A stretch of DNA of 64,000 nt from Devosia sp. Root413D1 (GCF_001425235.1 NZ_LMEA01000011.1:434001-498000), one strand, 5' to 3'. Shown: positions 28,969 to 38,696, numbered from the stretch's first letter. Notes: generated by a model not told the origin, from the sequence alone. A program made the numbers and translations.

Positions 28969-29096
28969 CGCGACTTGTCCCCTCTATGCCGCACCCCATA
29001 TAGCGCAATAATACCCGTGCGCCACTTGCGCTTGGGCCGGGCCCCTTCTAAGGAGAGCCCTCAACCGACATCGACCCGAACCCTTGGAGCCCCGCC

Positions 29097-30302
29097 ATGA
29101 CCGGCTGGCAGCAAAAACCTGCGACCGCCCTCCTGCTGCTCGAGGACGGCACCCGTCTCGAAGGGCACGGCATCGGCGCCATCGGCCACGCGGCCGGCGA
29201 GGTCTGCTTCAATACCGCGATGACCGGCTACCAGGAGATCCTCACCGATCCCTCCTATGCCGGGCAGATCATCACCTTCACCTTTCCGCATATCGGCAAT
29301 GTCGGCACCAACGACGAGGATATCGAGACGGTCAACATGGCCGCGCTGTCGGGCATCCGCGGCTGCGTGCTGCGCGCCGACATCACCAACCCGTCGAACT
29401 ACCGGGCGGTCGAGAAGCTCGACGCCTGGTTGAAGAAGCGCAACATCATCGGCATCGCCGGCGTCGACACCCGGGCACTCACCGCCCGCATCCGTGAAAA
29501 CGGCATGCCGAACGGCGTCATCGCCCACGCCCCTGATGGCTACTTCCACGAGCCTTCGATGCAGGCTGAGTTGAAGAACTTCCCCGGCCTCGAAGGGCTC
29601 GATCTCGCCCGCGAAGTCACCACCGCTCAGACCTACCACTGGGACCAGACCTCCTGGACCCGGACCGAGGGTTATGGCCGGGTGGATAACCCCGAGTTCC
29701 ACGTCGTTGCCATCGACTATGGCGCCAAGCGCAACATCCTGCGCCAGCTCGCCGACCAGGGCGCGCGGGTGACCGTCGTTCCAGCCACTGCCACCGCCAA
29801 GGATGTGATGTCGCACAACCCCGACGCGATCTTCCTGTCGAATGGCCCGGGCGATCCGGCGGCGACCGGCAAGTATGCCGTGCCGACGATCAAGACGCTG
29901 ATGGAAACCGGCAAGCCGATGTTCGGTATCTGCCTCGGCCACCAGCTGCTCGGCCTCGCGGTGGGCGGCAAGACGCAGAAGATGCATCAGGGCCACCACG
30001 GCGCGAACCATCCGGTCAAGGACCTGACCACCGGCAAGGTCGAGATCACCTCGATGAACCATGGCTTTGCCGTGGACACCGAGAGCCTCCCCGGCAATGT
30101 CAAGCAGACCCATGTCTCGCTGTTCGACGGCTCCAACGCCGGCCTTGAAGTCGAGGGCAAGCCGATCTTCTCGGTGCAGTACCACCCTGAAGCCAGCCCC
30201 GGCCCGCATGACAGCCACTACCTGTTCACCCGGTTCCTGAACCTGGTGCGCTCGCAGAAGGGCATGGCGCTGCAGCCGGAACAGGTGAAGCCCGGCGAGT
30301 AA
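29097..30302 (+). CDS. carA: carbamoyl-phosphate synthase small subunit CarA
   Basis: 401 residues. The N-terminal small-subunit domain begins ALLLLEDGTRLEGHGIGA; the C-terminal class-I glutamine amidotransferase carries the nucleophile C279 in GICLGHQ and the H363/E365 pair in YHPEASPGP. It supplies ammonia to CarB for carbamoyl phosphate, the entry to arginine and pyrimidine synthesis. The ATG at 29097 has GGAG upstream. carB is in the window but about 32 kb away. Divergent from the VOC/yqeY unit. Confidence 0.97.
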   Translation: MTGWQQKPATALLLLEDGTRLEGHGIGAIGHAAGEVCFNTAMTGYQEILTDPSYAGQIITFTFPHIGNVGTNDEDIETVNMAALSGIRGCVLRADITNPSNYRAVEKLDAWLKKRNIIGIAGVDTRALTARIRENGMPNGVIAHAPDGYFHEPSMQAELKNFPGLEGLDLAREVTTAQTYHWDQTSWTRTEGYGRVDNPEFHVVAIDYGAKRNILRQLADQGARVTVVPATATAKDVMSHNPDAIFLSNGPGDPAATGKYAVPTIKTLMETGKPMFGICLGHQLLGLAVGGKTQKMHQGHHGANHPVKDLTTGKVEITSMNHGFAVDTESLPGNVKQTHVSLFDGSNAGLEVEGKPIFSVQYHPEASPGPHDSHYLFTRFLNLVRSQKGMALQPEQVKPGE

Positions 30303-30323
30303 TCGCCGAGCCCAAAGAAAAAG

Positions 30324-30349
30324 GGGCCGCCGGTGGCCGGGCGACCCCT
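30324..30349 (-). terminator. rho-independent-like terminator of the EF-hand gene
   Basis: On the minus strand a stem GGGG..GCC/GGC..CCCC with a 2-base mismatch bulge is followed by TTTTTCTTT. It lies between the convergent ends of carA and the EF-hand gene. Confidence 0.6.
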
Positions 30350-30369
30350 CTCAGCCATGGCTGGCCGAA

Positions 30370-30621
30370 TTACTGCGCGGCCGGAGCCGGAAGCGTCGCT
30401 ACATAGGCATCGAACTCGGCCTGGTCGAGCGAACCGTCCTTGCTCGTATCGGCGGCGTCGAACGCCTCCTGGGTCAGATCAGGCCAGGCAACCTGTGCCT
30501 CGGCCAGGCTCACACCGCCACTGGTGTCGGCATCGACCGACGTGAAGGTGACTGCCGCCGCCTGGGCGAAAGCCGCCGAGGAAAGGCCAATGGCTGCGAT
30601 GGTGATCAGGAGCTTCTTCAT
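30370..30621 (-). CDS. small secreted EF-hand protein
   Basis: 83 residues. Signal peptide (1-20, cleavage after AFAQ), then two calcium-binding loops: D30-A-D32-T-S34 to E41 and D58-T-S60-K-D62-G to E69, both with the canonical end Glu. It is probably a periplasmic calcium-binding protein or sensor; such small calmodulin-like proteins are common in alphaproteobacteria, with unknown partners. Alanine/proline tail. The start at 30621 is preceded by GGAAGGAC. Confidence 0.85.
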   Translation of the reverse strand: MKKLLITIAAIGLSSAAFAQAAAVTFTSVDADTSGGVSLAEAQVAWPDLTQEAFDAADTSKDGSLDQAEFDAYVATLPAPAAQ

Positions 30622-30822
30622 GGAGTTTTGTCCTTCCATGTGAGGTTCAAATCGGCACCCGGTGGCCCGGGTCCGGCCCACAACCTTAATGCTGTCGGCG
30701 AGGACAAAGACTAAGCCTGATTGTGCTCGCAAACCGGCTGGATCACGGCGTCGTGGCGATCATTTGCTGGTCATTTTGAGGGCCGATGGGAACCCAACGG
30801 GAACGCGGAACCGATTGGAGAT

Positions 30823-32010
30823 TCACGCGTTTAGCAGGGTTTTCGGCAACGCTTCCGGCGTGTCGCCGGCACCCTCGGCGCGGTCTCGCCCACCCCGCTT
30901 GGCGCGATAAAGCGCAATGTCGGCGACCCGCATCAGCGCTCCCAGATCGATCGATTCGACGTTGGCTGCCGAGATGCCGATGCTGGTGGTCGGCCGCAGC
31001 GGACCGGCCGGCGTCCACACCGTGACGCCGCGTACCGCCCGCAGCACCCGCTCGGCCACCACGCCGGCAACATCAGGGCTCGCGCCCGGCAGCAGCGCCG
31101 CGAACTCCTCCCCGCCATAGCGGCAGAACAGGTCGCGCGGCCCGAGGCACCGGCTCACCGCTGCCGCGACGCCGGCCAGCACCTCGTCACCGATCGCGTG
31201 GCCATGCGTGTCGTTGATCCGTTTGAAATGATCGAGATCGAGCAACAGCAGCGCATAACCCTCGTCGCGCGCGCCTGCGTCCTGGATCTCCCGCTCGGCC
31301 AGCCGAGTGAACTCCGACCGGTTCAGCACCCCGGTGAGGCCATCGCGCGTCGCCGCCTGTTTCAGCGCCGCCTCGGAGACCTCTTTGCCCAGTGCCACCA
31401 TCGAGAAGCTGGAGATGACGATCAGCAGCAATACGCAGATCGTCGCCGCCTCGGAACCGAACGCCAGCGCGAAGCGCGGATCATCCGGCCCGAACGCCAC
31501 GAATGCGATGAGCCGGAACAGGTAGAACACCGAGCCGCCGGCCCAGGCGACGGCCAGCACCACGTGGTTGCGCATCCGCGGCCCCACCGGCCGCCAGCAT
31601 TCGAGTGCCGCCAGCATATTGAACACCACCACCCCACCGGCCAGCAGCGGGAAGCCGCTCCAGGTCACCAGCGGCTGCTCGAGAGCAAACGGCAGCGCAG
31701 CGGCGAGCACGGCGGGCCCCACCCAGGCCACCAGCGGCGTGCGCTTGTGGCTGAAGGCGCGGGCCCCGACCCAGAGCAGCGAGCTGCCGGCCACCACCAG
31801 CCCGTTGCCGATCGGGTTGAGCACGACGAACTCAGGCGCCTGCCCGGCGAGTGCGTAGATCACCGCCGGGGTGATGGCGAACAGGAACGCCAGCCCCCAC
31901 CAGCGCAACGCCGGATCGGGCCGTCCGCGCATGTCGAGCAGGAACAGCAAGCCCGACATGCCGGTCACCATGGCGGAAACCAGATAGAGCGTGGTGAGAT
32001 CGAGCGACAT
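30823..32010 (-). CDS. membrane-bound diguanylate cyclase 2 (GGDEF domain)
   Basis: 395 residues. Six or seven membrane helices fill about 1-205, then GGDEF (about 215-390): ATRDGLTGVLNRSEFTRLAE, LLLLDLDHFKRINDTHGHAIGDEVL and active-site GGEEF (in CRYGGEEFAALLPG). GPRD is where the inhibitory RxxD would be, so the I-site is absent, as in the cyclase at 26833. The membrane part is not similar enough to prove a recent duplication. It is 46 bases downstream of the cupin gene. Confidence 0.87.
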   Translation of the reverse strand: MSLDLTTLYLVSAMVTGMSGLLFLLDMRGRPDPALRWWGLAFLFAITPAVIYALAGQAPEFVVLNPIGNGLVVAGSSLLWVGARAFSHKRTPLVAWVGPAVLAAALPFALEQPLVTWSGFPLLAGGVVVFNMLAALECWRPVGPRMRNHVVLAVAWAGGSVFYLFRLIAFVAFGPDDPRFALAFGSEAATICVLLLIVISSFSMVALGKEVSEAALKQAATRDGLTGVLNRSEFTRLAEREIQDAGARDEGYALLLLDLDHFKRINDTHGHAIGDEVLAGVAAAVSRCLGPRDLFCRYGGEEFAALLPGASPDVAGVVAERVLRAVRGVTVWTPAGPLRPTTSIGISAANVESIDLGALMRVADIALYRAKRGGRDRAEGAGDTPEALPKTLLNA

Positions 32011-32056
32011 CGAATAGGCCCCGGGCGTGTCGAAGCGCACCCTATTCCGAGCCCGA

Positions 32057-32581
32057 TTAACGAGTTCCCACTCGCCAATGCTTCGCCAGCGGCCCGTCTG
32101 CGCCACCCACCGGATCGGTGCGTGGAAGCGGCACCCGCTCGATATTGTGGTCGGCGGCGGGACGATCGCCCGCCTCGCCGCGCAGCAGGTCCCAGCTTTG
32201 CCCTGGCGGGTAACAGCCGACCACCAGGAAATCGCCACTCGAATCGAGCCGTCGATGCGCCACGCCCGAGGGGATGACGATCACATCGCCCGGCTCGACG
32301 TCGAACTCGCGGCCCTCCGGCCCGCCGAGCAGCAGCCGCGCCGAACCGCGCACCACGCCCAGCGTCTCGTGCGCCGTCGAGTGGTAGTGGTGGTAGGTGA
32401 ACACCGAAGCGCGCCAGGCCGGCGGCCAGCCATTGGCGGCAAACAGCGCCTCCATCGCCTCGGCATCGGCTTGGGCACGCGGCAACGCCTCCTCGTAGAA
32501 CAGCAAGGGCAGCGCGCTGTTGGGATAGGTGCCGTCGTCGAAGAAGCGTTCGACCCGCAATCCGTCGATCCGGCCGCTCAT
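32057..32581 (-). CDS. cupin-domain protein (YjlB-like)
   Basis: 174 residues. Cupin motif 1 is seen in YHHYHSTAHETLGVVRGSA and motif 2 in DVEPGDVIVIPSGVAHRRLD. An alpha-helical N-terminus (LPLLFYEEALPRAQADAEAMEALFAANGWPP) is typical of the YjlB group. Metal-binding histidines are present, so it may be a metal-dependent enzyme; the substrate is unknown. It starts one base after the stop of the degenerate peptidase gene, so it is in the same unit. Confidence 0.85.
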   Translation of the reverse strand: MSGRIDGLRVERFFDDGTYPNSALPLLFYEEALPRAQADAEAMEALFAANGWPPAWRASVFTYHHYHSTAHETLGVVRGSARLLLGGPEGREFDVEPGDVIVIPSGVAHRRLDSSGDFLVVGCYPPGQSWDLLRGEAGDRPAADHNIERVPLPRTDPVGGADGPLAKHWRVGTR

Positions 32582-32582
32582 C

Positions 32583-33416
32583 TCACACCAGCCCTTCGGC
32601 GGCGATCTTTTCGAGCTTGCAACTGCCCGGCGCCGGGATGGCGTAGCCCTTGTCGTACCAGAAGGCCCGCGCCTCTGGGCTCGCCGCTGCCAGCACCTCC
32701 GGCACCACCCGGCCAAGCGGCAGGTTGATGATGGCATTGCCGCGATTGGCCTCCACCGCGCCCACCGCCGCCATCACCGCAGCGCTCTTGTTCAGCTCGT
32801 CGATCCCGGCGGTGATCGTCCACATTGCGGCATAGCACGCTGCCTGCTGGTCGATCTGCCGCTCCAGCGCAGCGATCCGGTCGGCTCCCTTCAGCGATTG
32901 CAGCGCCACCAGGTCGGTGAACACCCCGAGCGCCCATTGCACGTGATGCCCATAGGCCTCGGCCACCAGGTAGGCCATGGCGTAGTCGGCGCCGAGCGGG
33001 AATTTTGCGCGCAACCGCTCGTAGGCGCTGCTGTCGACGTAAACCAGGCGGTTGTCCGGGCAGTAGAAGACCGTCAGGTCCTTGCCCGCCATGCCGCAGC
33101 CGAAGGCGCTCGAGCTCTCGACCACGCTCATCGTCACCCGCGGAAAACGGATCGCCGTCTGCCAGAAGAAGCGCCGCCACATCAGCTCCGCCTCGCTGCC
33201 GACGATCGGCGGATAGGCGGCGATCTGCCCGAGGCTGGCCGAACTCGCCGGCACGCCGGTGATCGAGGTCGGCGGTGGTGGCGGCGAAACCTTGCCGCTG
33301 ATCAGCGTGATCGGATTGATCCCCGCCAGCATGACGATCACCACGCCCAGCGCCAGGACGCCGGACCAGCCGAACCGCTTCACATGCGGCAGTGCACCCG
33401 CGGGGATCAGCCCCAT
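32583..33416 (-). CDS. degenerate paralogue of a YpfJ-like zinc metallopeptidase (probable pseudo-enzyme)
   Basis: 277 residues, with one membrane helix (about 15-32), a proline linker, then a domain that aligns with the adjacent peptidase: [19 protein letters not shown] matches [19 protein letters not shown]. The zinc motif HEIGH of the neighbour is replaced by EAYGH (E153, A154, H157): the first His and the catalytic Glu are lost. A Glu aligned with the third ligand persists (E185). The open frame and coupled arrangement argue against simple decay. ATG at 33416 is weakly supported by GGAAC upstream. It probably binds or regulates the active neighbour or a substrate (inference). Confidence 0.8.
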   Translation of the reverse strand: MGLIPAGALPHVKRFGWSGVLALGVVIVMLAGINPITLISGKVSPPPPPTSITGVPASSASLGQIAAYPPIVGSEAELMWRRFFWQTAIRFPRVTMSVVESSSAFGCGMAGKDLTVFYCPDNRLVYVDSSAYERLRAKFPLGADYAMAYLVAEAYGHHVQWALGVFTDLVALQSLKGADRIAALERQIDQQAACYAAMWTITAGIDELNKSAAVMAAVGAVEANRGNAIINLPLGRVVPEVLAAASPEARAFWYDKGYAIPAPGSCKLEKIAAEGLV

Positions 33417-33427
33417 TTTTGCTGTTC

Positions 33428-34327
33428 CTAGATCGAACCCTTGAACGTATCGCACTGGCTCACGTCGCCAGTCTGCATACCTTTCTTCAGCCACGCCATG
33501 CGCTGCGCCGAGGTGCCGTGCGTGAAATTGCGCTCGGCTACCTGCCCGCGGGTCAACGTGTCGTCGCCGATGGCATTGGCGGCGGTGATCGCTTCCTCTG
33601 TATCGCCCTGTTCCAGCAGGTTCTCGCGGTTGACGTAGTTCGCCCACACCCCGGCAAAGCAGTCGGCCTGCAGCTCGACCCGCACGGAGTAAGCGTTCTG
33701 TTCCCCCTGGCTCATCGAGGCGCGGGCCCGATTGAACTCCGGCAGCACCCCGGTCTGATCCTGCACGGCATGGCCGATCTCGTGCGCAATCACATAGGCC
33801 TGGGCGAAATCGCCCGGCGCGCCGAACTGGCGGCGCAGCTGATCGTAGAAGCTGAGGTCGATATAGACCTTCTTGTCGTTCGGGCAATAAAACGGCCCCG
33901 AAGCCGACTGCGCCGTGCCGCAGGCCGATTGCGTGGCGCCCGAGAACAGCACCACCTTGGGCGGCTGGTAGGTCAGGTTGTTCTGCTGGAACACCTCACC
34001 CCAGAGGTTCTCGGTGTCCTTGACCACCACGCCGACGAAGTTGGCGAGTTCGTCCTCGCCGGCATTGCTCGGAGGCGGGGCCCATTGCTGGCTCTGCGAC
34101 GTCGTCGTACCGCCACCACCGCCCGTGAGAATGTCGATCGGGTTTTGCCCTGTGGCGAACCAGATGATGCCCAGGACGATAATGATGCCGACCAGCCCAA
34201 GGCCGCCGCCGCCGGCGCGTCCCATCGGGATCGGAATACGGCCGCCGCCCAGGCCGCCCATGTTGCCGCCACCTTGGCCGCGCCGGTCCTCGATGTTCGA
34301 ACTGCGCTCACGCCCTTGCCACTTCAT
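33428..34327 (-). CDS. YpfJ-like neutral zinc metallopeptidase
   Basis: 299 residues. A cytoplasmic glycine/arginine-rich start, one membrane helix (about 43-58), a Gly/Thr linker, then the extracytoplasmic peptidase domain. The zinc site is intact: HEIGH with H182, E183 and H186, and a third ligand E218 in VELQADCF. Cysteines in [13 protein letters not shown] (about 136-148) may form a disulfide. The family is thought to cleave proteins in the periplasm, but no substrate is established. It heads a likely four-gene unit with its paralogue, a cupin and a diguanylate cyclase. Confidence 0.9.
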   Translation of the reverse strand: MKWQGRERSSNIEDRRGQGGGNMGGLGGGRIPIPMGRAGGGGLGLVGIIIVLGIIWFATGQNPIDILTGGGGGTTTSQSQQWAPPPSNAGEDELANFVGVVVKDTENLWGEVFQQNNLTYQPPKVVLFSGATQSACGTAQSASGPFYCPNDKKVYIDLSFYDQLRRQFGAPGDFAQAYVIAHEIGHAVQDQTGVLPEFNRARASMSQGEQNAYSVRVELQADCFAGVWANYVNRENLLEQGDTEEAITAANAIGDDTLTRGQVAERNFTHGTSAQRMAWLKKGMQTGDVSQCDTFKGSI

Positions 34328-34561
34328 CCGGAATCTCCATGGGACCAGCCCAGTAACAATACTGCCATTCGTCTTGCGACAGCAAATTTGACCAAACGGT
34401 CCAGAACAGTCACTGTCACAATCGCCGTCGTCATTGCCAAGTCGTCATGCCAACGTCACGTCGCGGCGGCATCTGAGCCCAGATCGCCATGCGGGATAAC
34501 CGGCCAGGAGAGCCGACGTTCCGTCTGGTCGCGCTTTCTTCAAATGTTGTGGGAGACGTCA

Positions 34562-36538
34562 ATGAACTACAATTACTCAATTTCCCGCCGCGCCTTCCTC
34601 GCCGGCTCGGCGACGCTTGGCGCCGCCGTCGTGCTGCACCCCTTCGCGGTGCAGGCTGCCGCCGGCCAGGCCCACCTCCGCCTGATGGAAACCACTGACC
34701 TGCATGTCGCGGTTTTCCCTTATGATTATTACGCCGATGCGCCCAACGACACGCTCGGCCTCGCCCGCACCGCGGCGATCATCGACGCCATCCGCGCCGA
34801 AGCCGGCAACTCGGTCCTCATCGACAATGGCGACGTCATCCAGGGCAACCCGATGGGCGACTACATCGCCTACGAGAAGGGCCTGACCAACGAGCCGCAC
34901 CCGATCATCGCCGCCATGAACACCCTCGGCTACGAGGTCGGCACGCTCGGCAACCACGAGTTCAATTACGGCCTCGAGTTCCTCGACGCCGCCATCGCCG
35001 CCGCCAACTTCCCGATCGTTTCGGCCAACCTCGCCAAGGGCGAACTCGGCGCCGATCCCCTGGCCGACACCACCTATGTCGCGCCCTACAAGATTATCGA
35101 GAAGGAACTGGTTGACGGCGCCGGCGCCAAGCAGACCATCAAGCTGGGCTTCATCGGCTTCCTGCCGCCGCAGATCATGACCTGGGACAACACCCATCTC
35201 GTCGGCAAGGTCGATACCCGCGATATCGTCGAGACGGCCAAGGCCTATATTCCCAGAATGCGTGCGGAAGGGGCCGACCTCGTCATCGCGCTCGCCCATA
35301 CCGGCATCGCCGCCGACACCGGCCAGCCCAAGGCCGAGAACGCTGCGCTGCAGCTGGCGGCCGTCGAGGGCCTTGATGTCATCGTCACCGGCCACCAGCA
35401 TTTGGTGTTCCCCAACTCCAAGGATTTCGAGGGCCTCGAAGGCGCCGATCTCACCGCCGGGACGCTCGCCGGCAAGCCAGCCGTGATGGCAGGCTTCTGG
35501 GGCTCGCATATGGGCCTGATCGACCTGCTGCTCGAAAAGGCCGATGACGGCAAGTGGAGCGTCGTCTCCCACACTGCCGAAGCCCGCCCGATCTTCGAGC
35601 GCGTCGAGGGTAAGGTGAAGCCGCTGGTCGAAAGCGTCGCCGGTATCCTCGCCGCCGCGCAGGATGATCACGACGAGACCCTCGCCTATATTCGCCGCCC
35701 GGTCGGCGAGACGGCCGCGCCGCTCCACTCCTACTTCGCGCTGGTCGCCGACGATCCGAGCGTCCAGATCGTCAACATCGCCCAGAAATGGTACCTCACG
35801 CAGATGCTGAAGGGCACCGAATACGAGGCCCTGCCGCTGCTCTCCGCCGCCGCTCCGTTCAAGGCCGGTGGCCGCGGCGGTCCGGATTATTACACCGATG
35901 TGCCGGTGGGGCCGGTGGCGATCAAGAACGTCGCCGATCTCTACCTCTATCCCAACACCATCCAGGCCGTGGTGATCACCGGCCAGGACGTGCAGAACTG
36001 GCTCGATCGCTCGGCCGGCATCTTCAACCAGGTGGCATCAGGCGGCGCCGACCAGCCGCTGATCAACCTCGATTTCCCGGCCTACAACTTCGACGTCATC
36101 GACGGCGTCAGCTACAAGATCGACGTCACCAAGCCGTCGAAATACGGTCCCAAGGGTGAGGATATCGGCAACACCGAGAGCCGCATCATCGACCTGCAAT
36201 TTGACGGCAAGCCGATCGATCCGGCCCAGAAGTTCGTGGTCGCCACCAACAACTATCGCGCCGGTGGCGGCGGCACCTTCCCGGGCATCGGCCCCGACAA
36301 GATCGTCTTCAAGGGCCCCGATACCAACCGCGATATCATCGTGCGCTACATCATCGAGCAGAAGACCATCGAGCCCAAGGCCGACAGCAACTGGTCGCTC
36401 GCCCCGATTGGCGGCACCGTGCTGTTCGAGACCGGCCCAAAGGCCGCCGAGCATCTCGCCGACGTCACCGCGGTGAAGATCGAGGCCACCGGCAAGACCA
36501 GCGAAAACGGCTTCGGCGAATACCGCATCACGCTCTGA
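34562..36538 (+). CDS. bifunctional 2',3'-cyclic-nucleotide 2'-phosphodiesterase/3'-nucleotidase (CpdB-like)
   Basis: 658 residues. A Tat-type signal (SRRAFLAG near residue 8) then the calcineurin-like phosphoesterase domain (40-350): [39 protein letters not shown] and [10 protein letters not shown]-type (VTGHQHL) motifs supply the metal ligands. The second half is the 5'-nucleotidase C-terminal domain, with the substrate pocket ([14 protein letters not shown] and [14 protein letters not shown]). It releases phosphate and nucleosides from nucleotides in the periplasm. Start 34562 has GGGAG upstream. A 234-bp spacer holds its promoter. Confidence 0.92.
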   Translation: MNYNYSISRRAFLAGSATLGAAVVLHPFAVQAAAGQAHLRLMETTDLHVAVFPYDYYADAPNDTLGLARTAAIIDAIRAEAGNSVLIDNGDVIQGNPMGDYIAYEKGLTNEPHPIIAAMNTLGYEVGTLGNHEFNYGLEFLDAAIAAANFPIVSANLAKGELGADPLADTTYVAPYKIIEKELVDGAGAKQTIKLGFIGFLPPQIMTWDNTHLVGKVDTRDIVETAKAYIPRMRAEGADLVIALAHTGIAADTGQPKAENAALQLAAVEGLDVIVTGHQHLVFPNSKDFEGLEGADLTAGTLAGKPAVMAGFWGSHMGLIDLLLEKADDGKWSVVSHTAEARPIFERVEGKVKPLVESVAGILAAAQDDHDETLAYIRRPVGETAAPLHSYFALVADDPSVQIVNIAQKWYLTQMLKGTEYEALPLLSAAAPFKAGGRGGPDYYTDVPVGPVAIKNVADLYLYPNTIQAVVITGQDVQNWLDRSAGIFNQVASGGADQPLINLDFPAYNFDVIDGVSYKIDVTKPSKYGPKGEDIGNTESRIIDLQFDGKPIDPAQKFVVATNNYRAGGGGTFPGIGPDKIVFKGPDTNRDIIVRYIIEQKTIEPKADSNWSLAPIGGTVLFETGPKAAEHLADVTAVKIEATGKTSENGFGEYRITL

Positions 36539-36545
36539 TCCATTG

Positions 36546-36571
36546 AGGGCGGCAGGCACTCCTGCCGCCCT
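36546..36571 (+). terminator. hairpin after the nucleotidase gene
   Basis: A perfect 11-bp stem, AGGGCGGCAGG with CCTGCCGCCCT, loop CACT, followed by TGACTT. It begins 7 bases after the stop. Confidence 0.75.
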
Positions 36572-36634
36572 TGACTTGCCTGCCTTAGGGGCATTGGCTC
36601 TCCCGCGTTTGTCTATTAAGCGAGCAGGGATTCG

Positions 36635-37747
36635 ATGGGAGCCACCCCACAAATGGAAGTCCTCCTCAAGGAGGCAGATATCACGCTGAACGGTCCCAAC
36701 CCGTGGGACCCTCAGATCCACTCCGAAGAGTTCTGGAAACGACTATACGGCCAGGGAACCCTTGGCCTCGGCGAAGCCTATATGGACGGTATCTGGGACG
36801 TCGCGGACATGGCGGAGTTCTTCAACCGGGTGCTGCGCTCACGCGTTCCCGATGGCGTGCGCGTCACCACCAACCTCGTCTGGCAGATCGTCCAGGCGCG
36901 CTTCATGAACATGCAGAACATCACGCGCTCACAGCGCGTCGCTGCCATGCACTACAACGAGACCGAGGCCTACAAGGCCTCGCTCGATAAGCGCATGACC
37001 GGCTCATGCGGCTATTGGCCGGAGGGCGTCACCAATCTCGATGACGCACAGGAAGCCAAGCTCGACATGGTCTGTCGCAAGATCGGCGTGCAGCCTGGGC
37101 AGACCGTGTGGGATATCGGCTGCGGCTGGGGCGCCTTCATGGGCTTTGCGGCAGAGAAATACGGCGCCAATTGCGTCGGCGTCACCGTCTCACCCGACCA
37201 GGCCGCCTATGGCCGCGAGCGCTACAAGCACTTGCCGGTCGAGTTCCGGGTGCAGGATTACCGCCAGTTCGAGGGCAAGACCGACCATGCCGTCTCGATG
37301 GGCATGTTCGAGCATGTCGGGCACAAGAACTACCGCACCTATTTCGAGAAGGCGCGCAGCGTCATCAAAGACGACGGGCTGTTCATGATGCACACCATCG
37401 GCAGCCAGTGGTCGACCGAGACCATCGAAGCCTGGCTGGAAAAGTACATCTTCCCCGGCGGCGTCATCCCTTCGATCGCGCAGATCGGCAAGGCCATCGA
37501 CGGGCTGTTCAGCGTCATCGACGTGCACAATATCGGCCCGCATTACGACAAGACGCTGGTCGCCTGGTACGAGAACTTCGAGCGCAACTGGAAGAAAGAT
37601 CGTAACCCCGAGGAGGAGCGGTTCTACCGGCTGTGGAAGTACTACCTGCTCTGCTGCGCCGGCGGCTTCCGCGCCAAGGTGCTGCAGGTCTGGCAGTTCG
37701 TGCTCGCTACAAGGGGCGTGCCCGACGGCTACGTGACGCAGCGTTGA
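36635..37747 (+). CDS. cyclopropane-fatty-acyl-phospholipid synthase family protein
   Basis: 370 residues, close to E. coli Cfa (382). N-terminal lipid-binding part (PWDPQIHSEEFWKRLYGQGTLGLGEAYMDG), then a SAM-dependent methyltransferase domain with motif I VWDIGCGWGAFMGFAAEKYG and the Cfa catalytic segments FEHVGHKNYRTYFEKA and HTIGSQWSTETIEAWLEKYIFPGG. It should add a methylene group to unsaturated phospholipid acyl chains, making membranes more stable. The RNase T2 gene starts 4 bases after its stop, so the two are probably co-transcribed. Confidence 0.93.
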   Translation: MGATPQMEVLLKEADITLNGPNPWDPQIHSEEFWKRLYGQGTLGLGEAYMDGIWDVADMAEFFNRVLRSRVPDGVRVTTNLVWQIVQARFMNMQNITRSQRVAAMHYNETEAYKASLDKRMTGSCGYWPEGVTNLDDAQEAKLDMVCRKIGVQPGQTVWDIGCGWGAFMGFAAEKYGANCVGVTVSPDQAAYGRERYKHLPVEFRVQDYRQFEGKTDHAVSMGMFEHVGHKNYRTYFEKARSVIKDDGLFMMHTIGSQWSTETIEAWLEKYIFPGGVIPSIAQIGKAIDGLFSVIDVHNIGPHYDKTLVAWYENFERNWKKDRNPEEERFYRLWKYYLLCCAGGFRAKVLQVWQFVLATRGVPDGYVTQR

Positions 37748-37751
37748 GCGG

Positions 37752-38558
37752 ATGAACCCGAGGTTCATTACCGCCCTGCTGCTGGCTTTCCTCATCGGCG
37801 GGGCGGTGTACCTCTGGTTGAAGCCGGCGGATCCCCCGCCGGTCGTCGCCACGCCCCCGGCCCCGGCCGAGCCCGCGCCAAAGCCGGAACCCACAACACC
37901 TTCCAGGGCTTCCGAGCAGTTCCTGATTCTGGCTGCGAGCTGGCAGCCCGCCTTCTGCGAAGGCGCTGCCGGCAAGCCGGAATGTCGCCAGCAGAGCCGT
38001 ACCCGGTTCGATGCCAACCATTTCTCGCTGCACGGGCTCTGGCCAACCGGGGAGTATTGCGATGTATCGAGCCAGCTCGAACAGCTCGATCGCGACGGCC
38101 GCTGGTCGGCCCTGCCCCCGGTCGAGCTTCCAACCACGCTGCAGAAAACCCTCGACGAAGTGATGCCCGGCACGCGCTCGCAGCTCGAGCGGCACGAGTG
38201 GATCAAGCACGGCAGCTGCTTCGGCGGCGATCAGGGGAGCTATTACAGCGTCGCCGCCCAGTTGCTCGCTGCGCTCAACGCCTCGAAGGTGCGCGACCTC
38301 TTCGCCGACAATATCGGCAAGACCCTGAGCCGCGACCAGATCCGCGACGCTTTCGATGAGGCCTTCGGCCGTGATGCCGGCAAGCGCGTCCGCATCGCCT
38401 GCGATGATGACGGCAAGCGCCGCATCATCAGCGAGATCACCATTGGCCTGTGGGGCGCGCCGGGCGAGAGCCCCAATCTCGGCAAGCTGATCCGCGCCGC
38501 CCGCCCCACCGATGGCGGCTGCATCGGCGGCATCGTCGACGCCGTGGGCCTGCAATAG
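37752..38558 (+). CDS. ribonuclease T2 family protein
   Basis: 268 residues. One N-terminal membrane or signal helix (about 6-24), a Pro/Ala linker, then the T2 fold with both active-site blocks: FSLHGLWPTGEY (H94) and ERHEWIKHGSC (H148, E149, K152, H153). Cysteines C69, C78, C103 and C156 could form the usual disulfides. It cleaves RNA to 3'-nucleotides through a cyclic intermediate outside the cytoplasm; the nearby CpdB-like nucleotidase uses exactly such cyclic products, which suggests a shared RNA-scavenging role (inference). Confidence 0.92.
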   Translation: MNPRFITALLLAFLIGGAVYLWLKPADPPPVVATPPAPAEPAPKPEPTTPSRASEQFLILAASWQPAFCEGAAGKPECRQQSRTRFDANHFSLHGLWPTGEYCDVSSQLEQLDRDGRWSALPPVELPTTLQKTLDEVMPGTRSQLERHEWIKHGSCFGGDQGSYYSVAAQLLAALNASKVRDLFADNIGKTLSRDQIRDAFDEAFGRDAGKRVRIACDDDGKRRIISEITIGLWGAPGESPNLGKLIRAARPTDGGCIGGIVDAVGLQ

Positions 38559-38560
38559 GA

Positions 38561-38603
38561 GCGTGATCAGGAAAAGTTGCAGACTTTTCCGGTTCGATCA
38601 CGC
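38561..38603. repeat. two-tier hairpin with GGAAAAGTTGCA core
   Basis: Outer arms GCGTGATC/GATCACGC and inner arms GGAAAAGT/ACTTTTCC around TGCAG. It lies 3 bases after the RNase T2 stop, probably ending that transcript. The core returns at 44992 and 62404. Confidence 0.65.
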
Positions 38604-38696
38604 GACCAAGCGAGAACTACTCTTTGTTTACCGGCCCAGTTCAGCGCCTCTCAACGGCTGATGGATAGGCTCCAGGCGAACATAGCGGAGCCTCGC

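Noticed and set aside
30303-30369. Small RNA or riboswitch near carA
   Set aside because: Only a terminator-like stem was seen; no known pyrimidine or arginine leader pattern could be read.
32583-33887. N-terminal extension of the degenerate peptidase beyond 33416
   Set aside because: The upstream part runs through the neighbouring peptidase gene in another frame; the family start and an ATG lie at 33416.
33392-34561. Long in-frame extension ahead of the nucleotidase
   Set aside because: The upstream part overlaps the zinc peptidase on the other strand; the Tat signal and GGGAG site fix the start at 34562.
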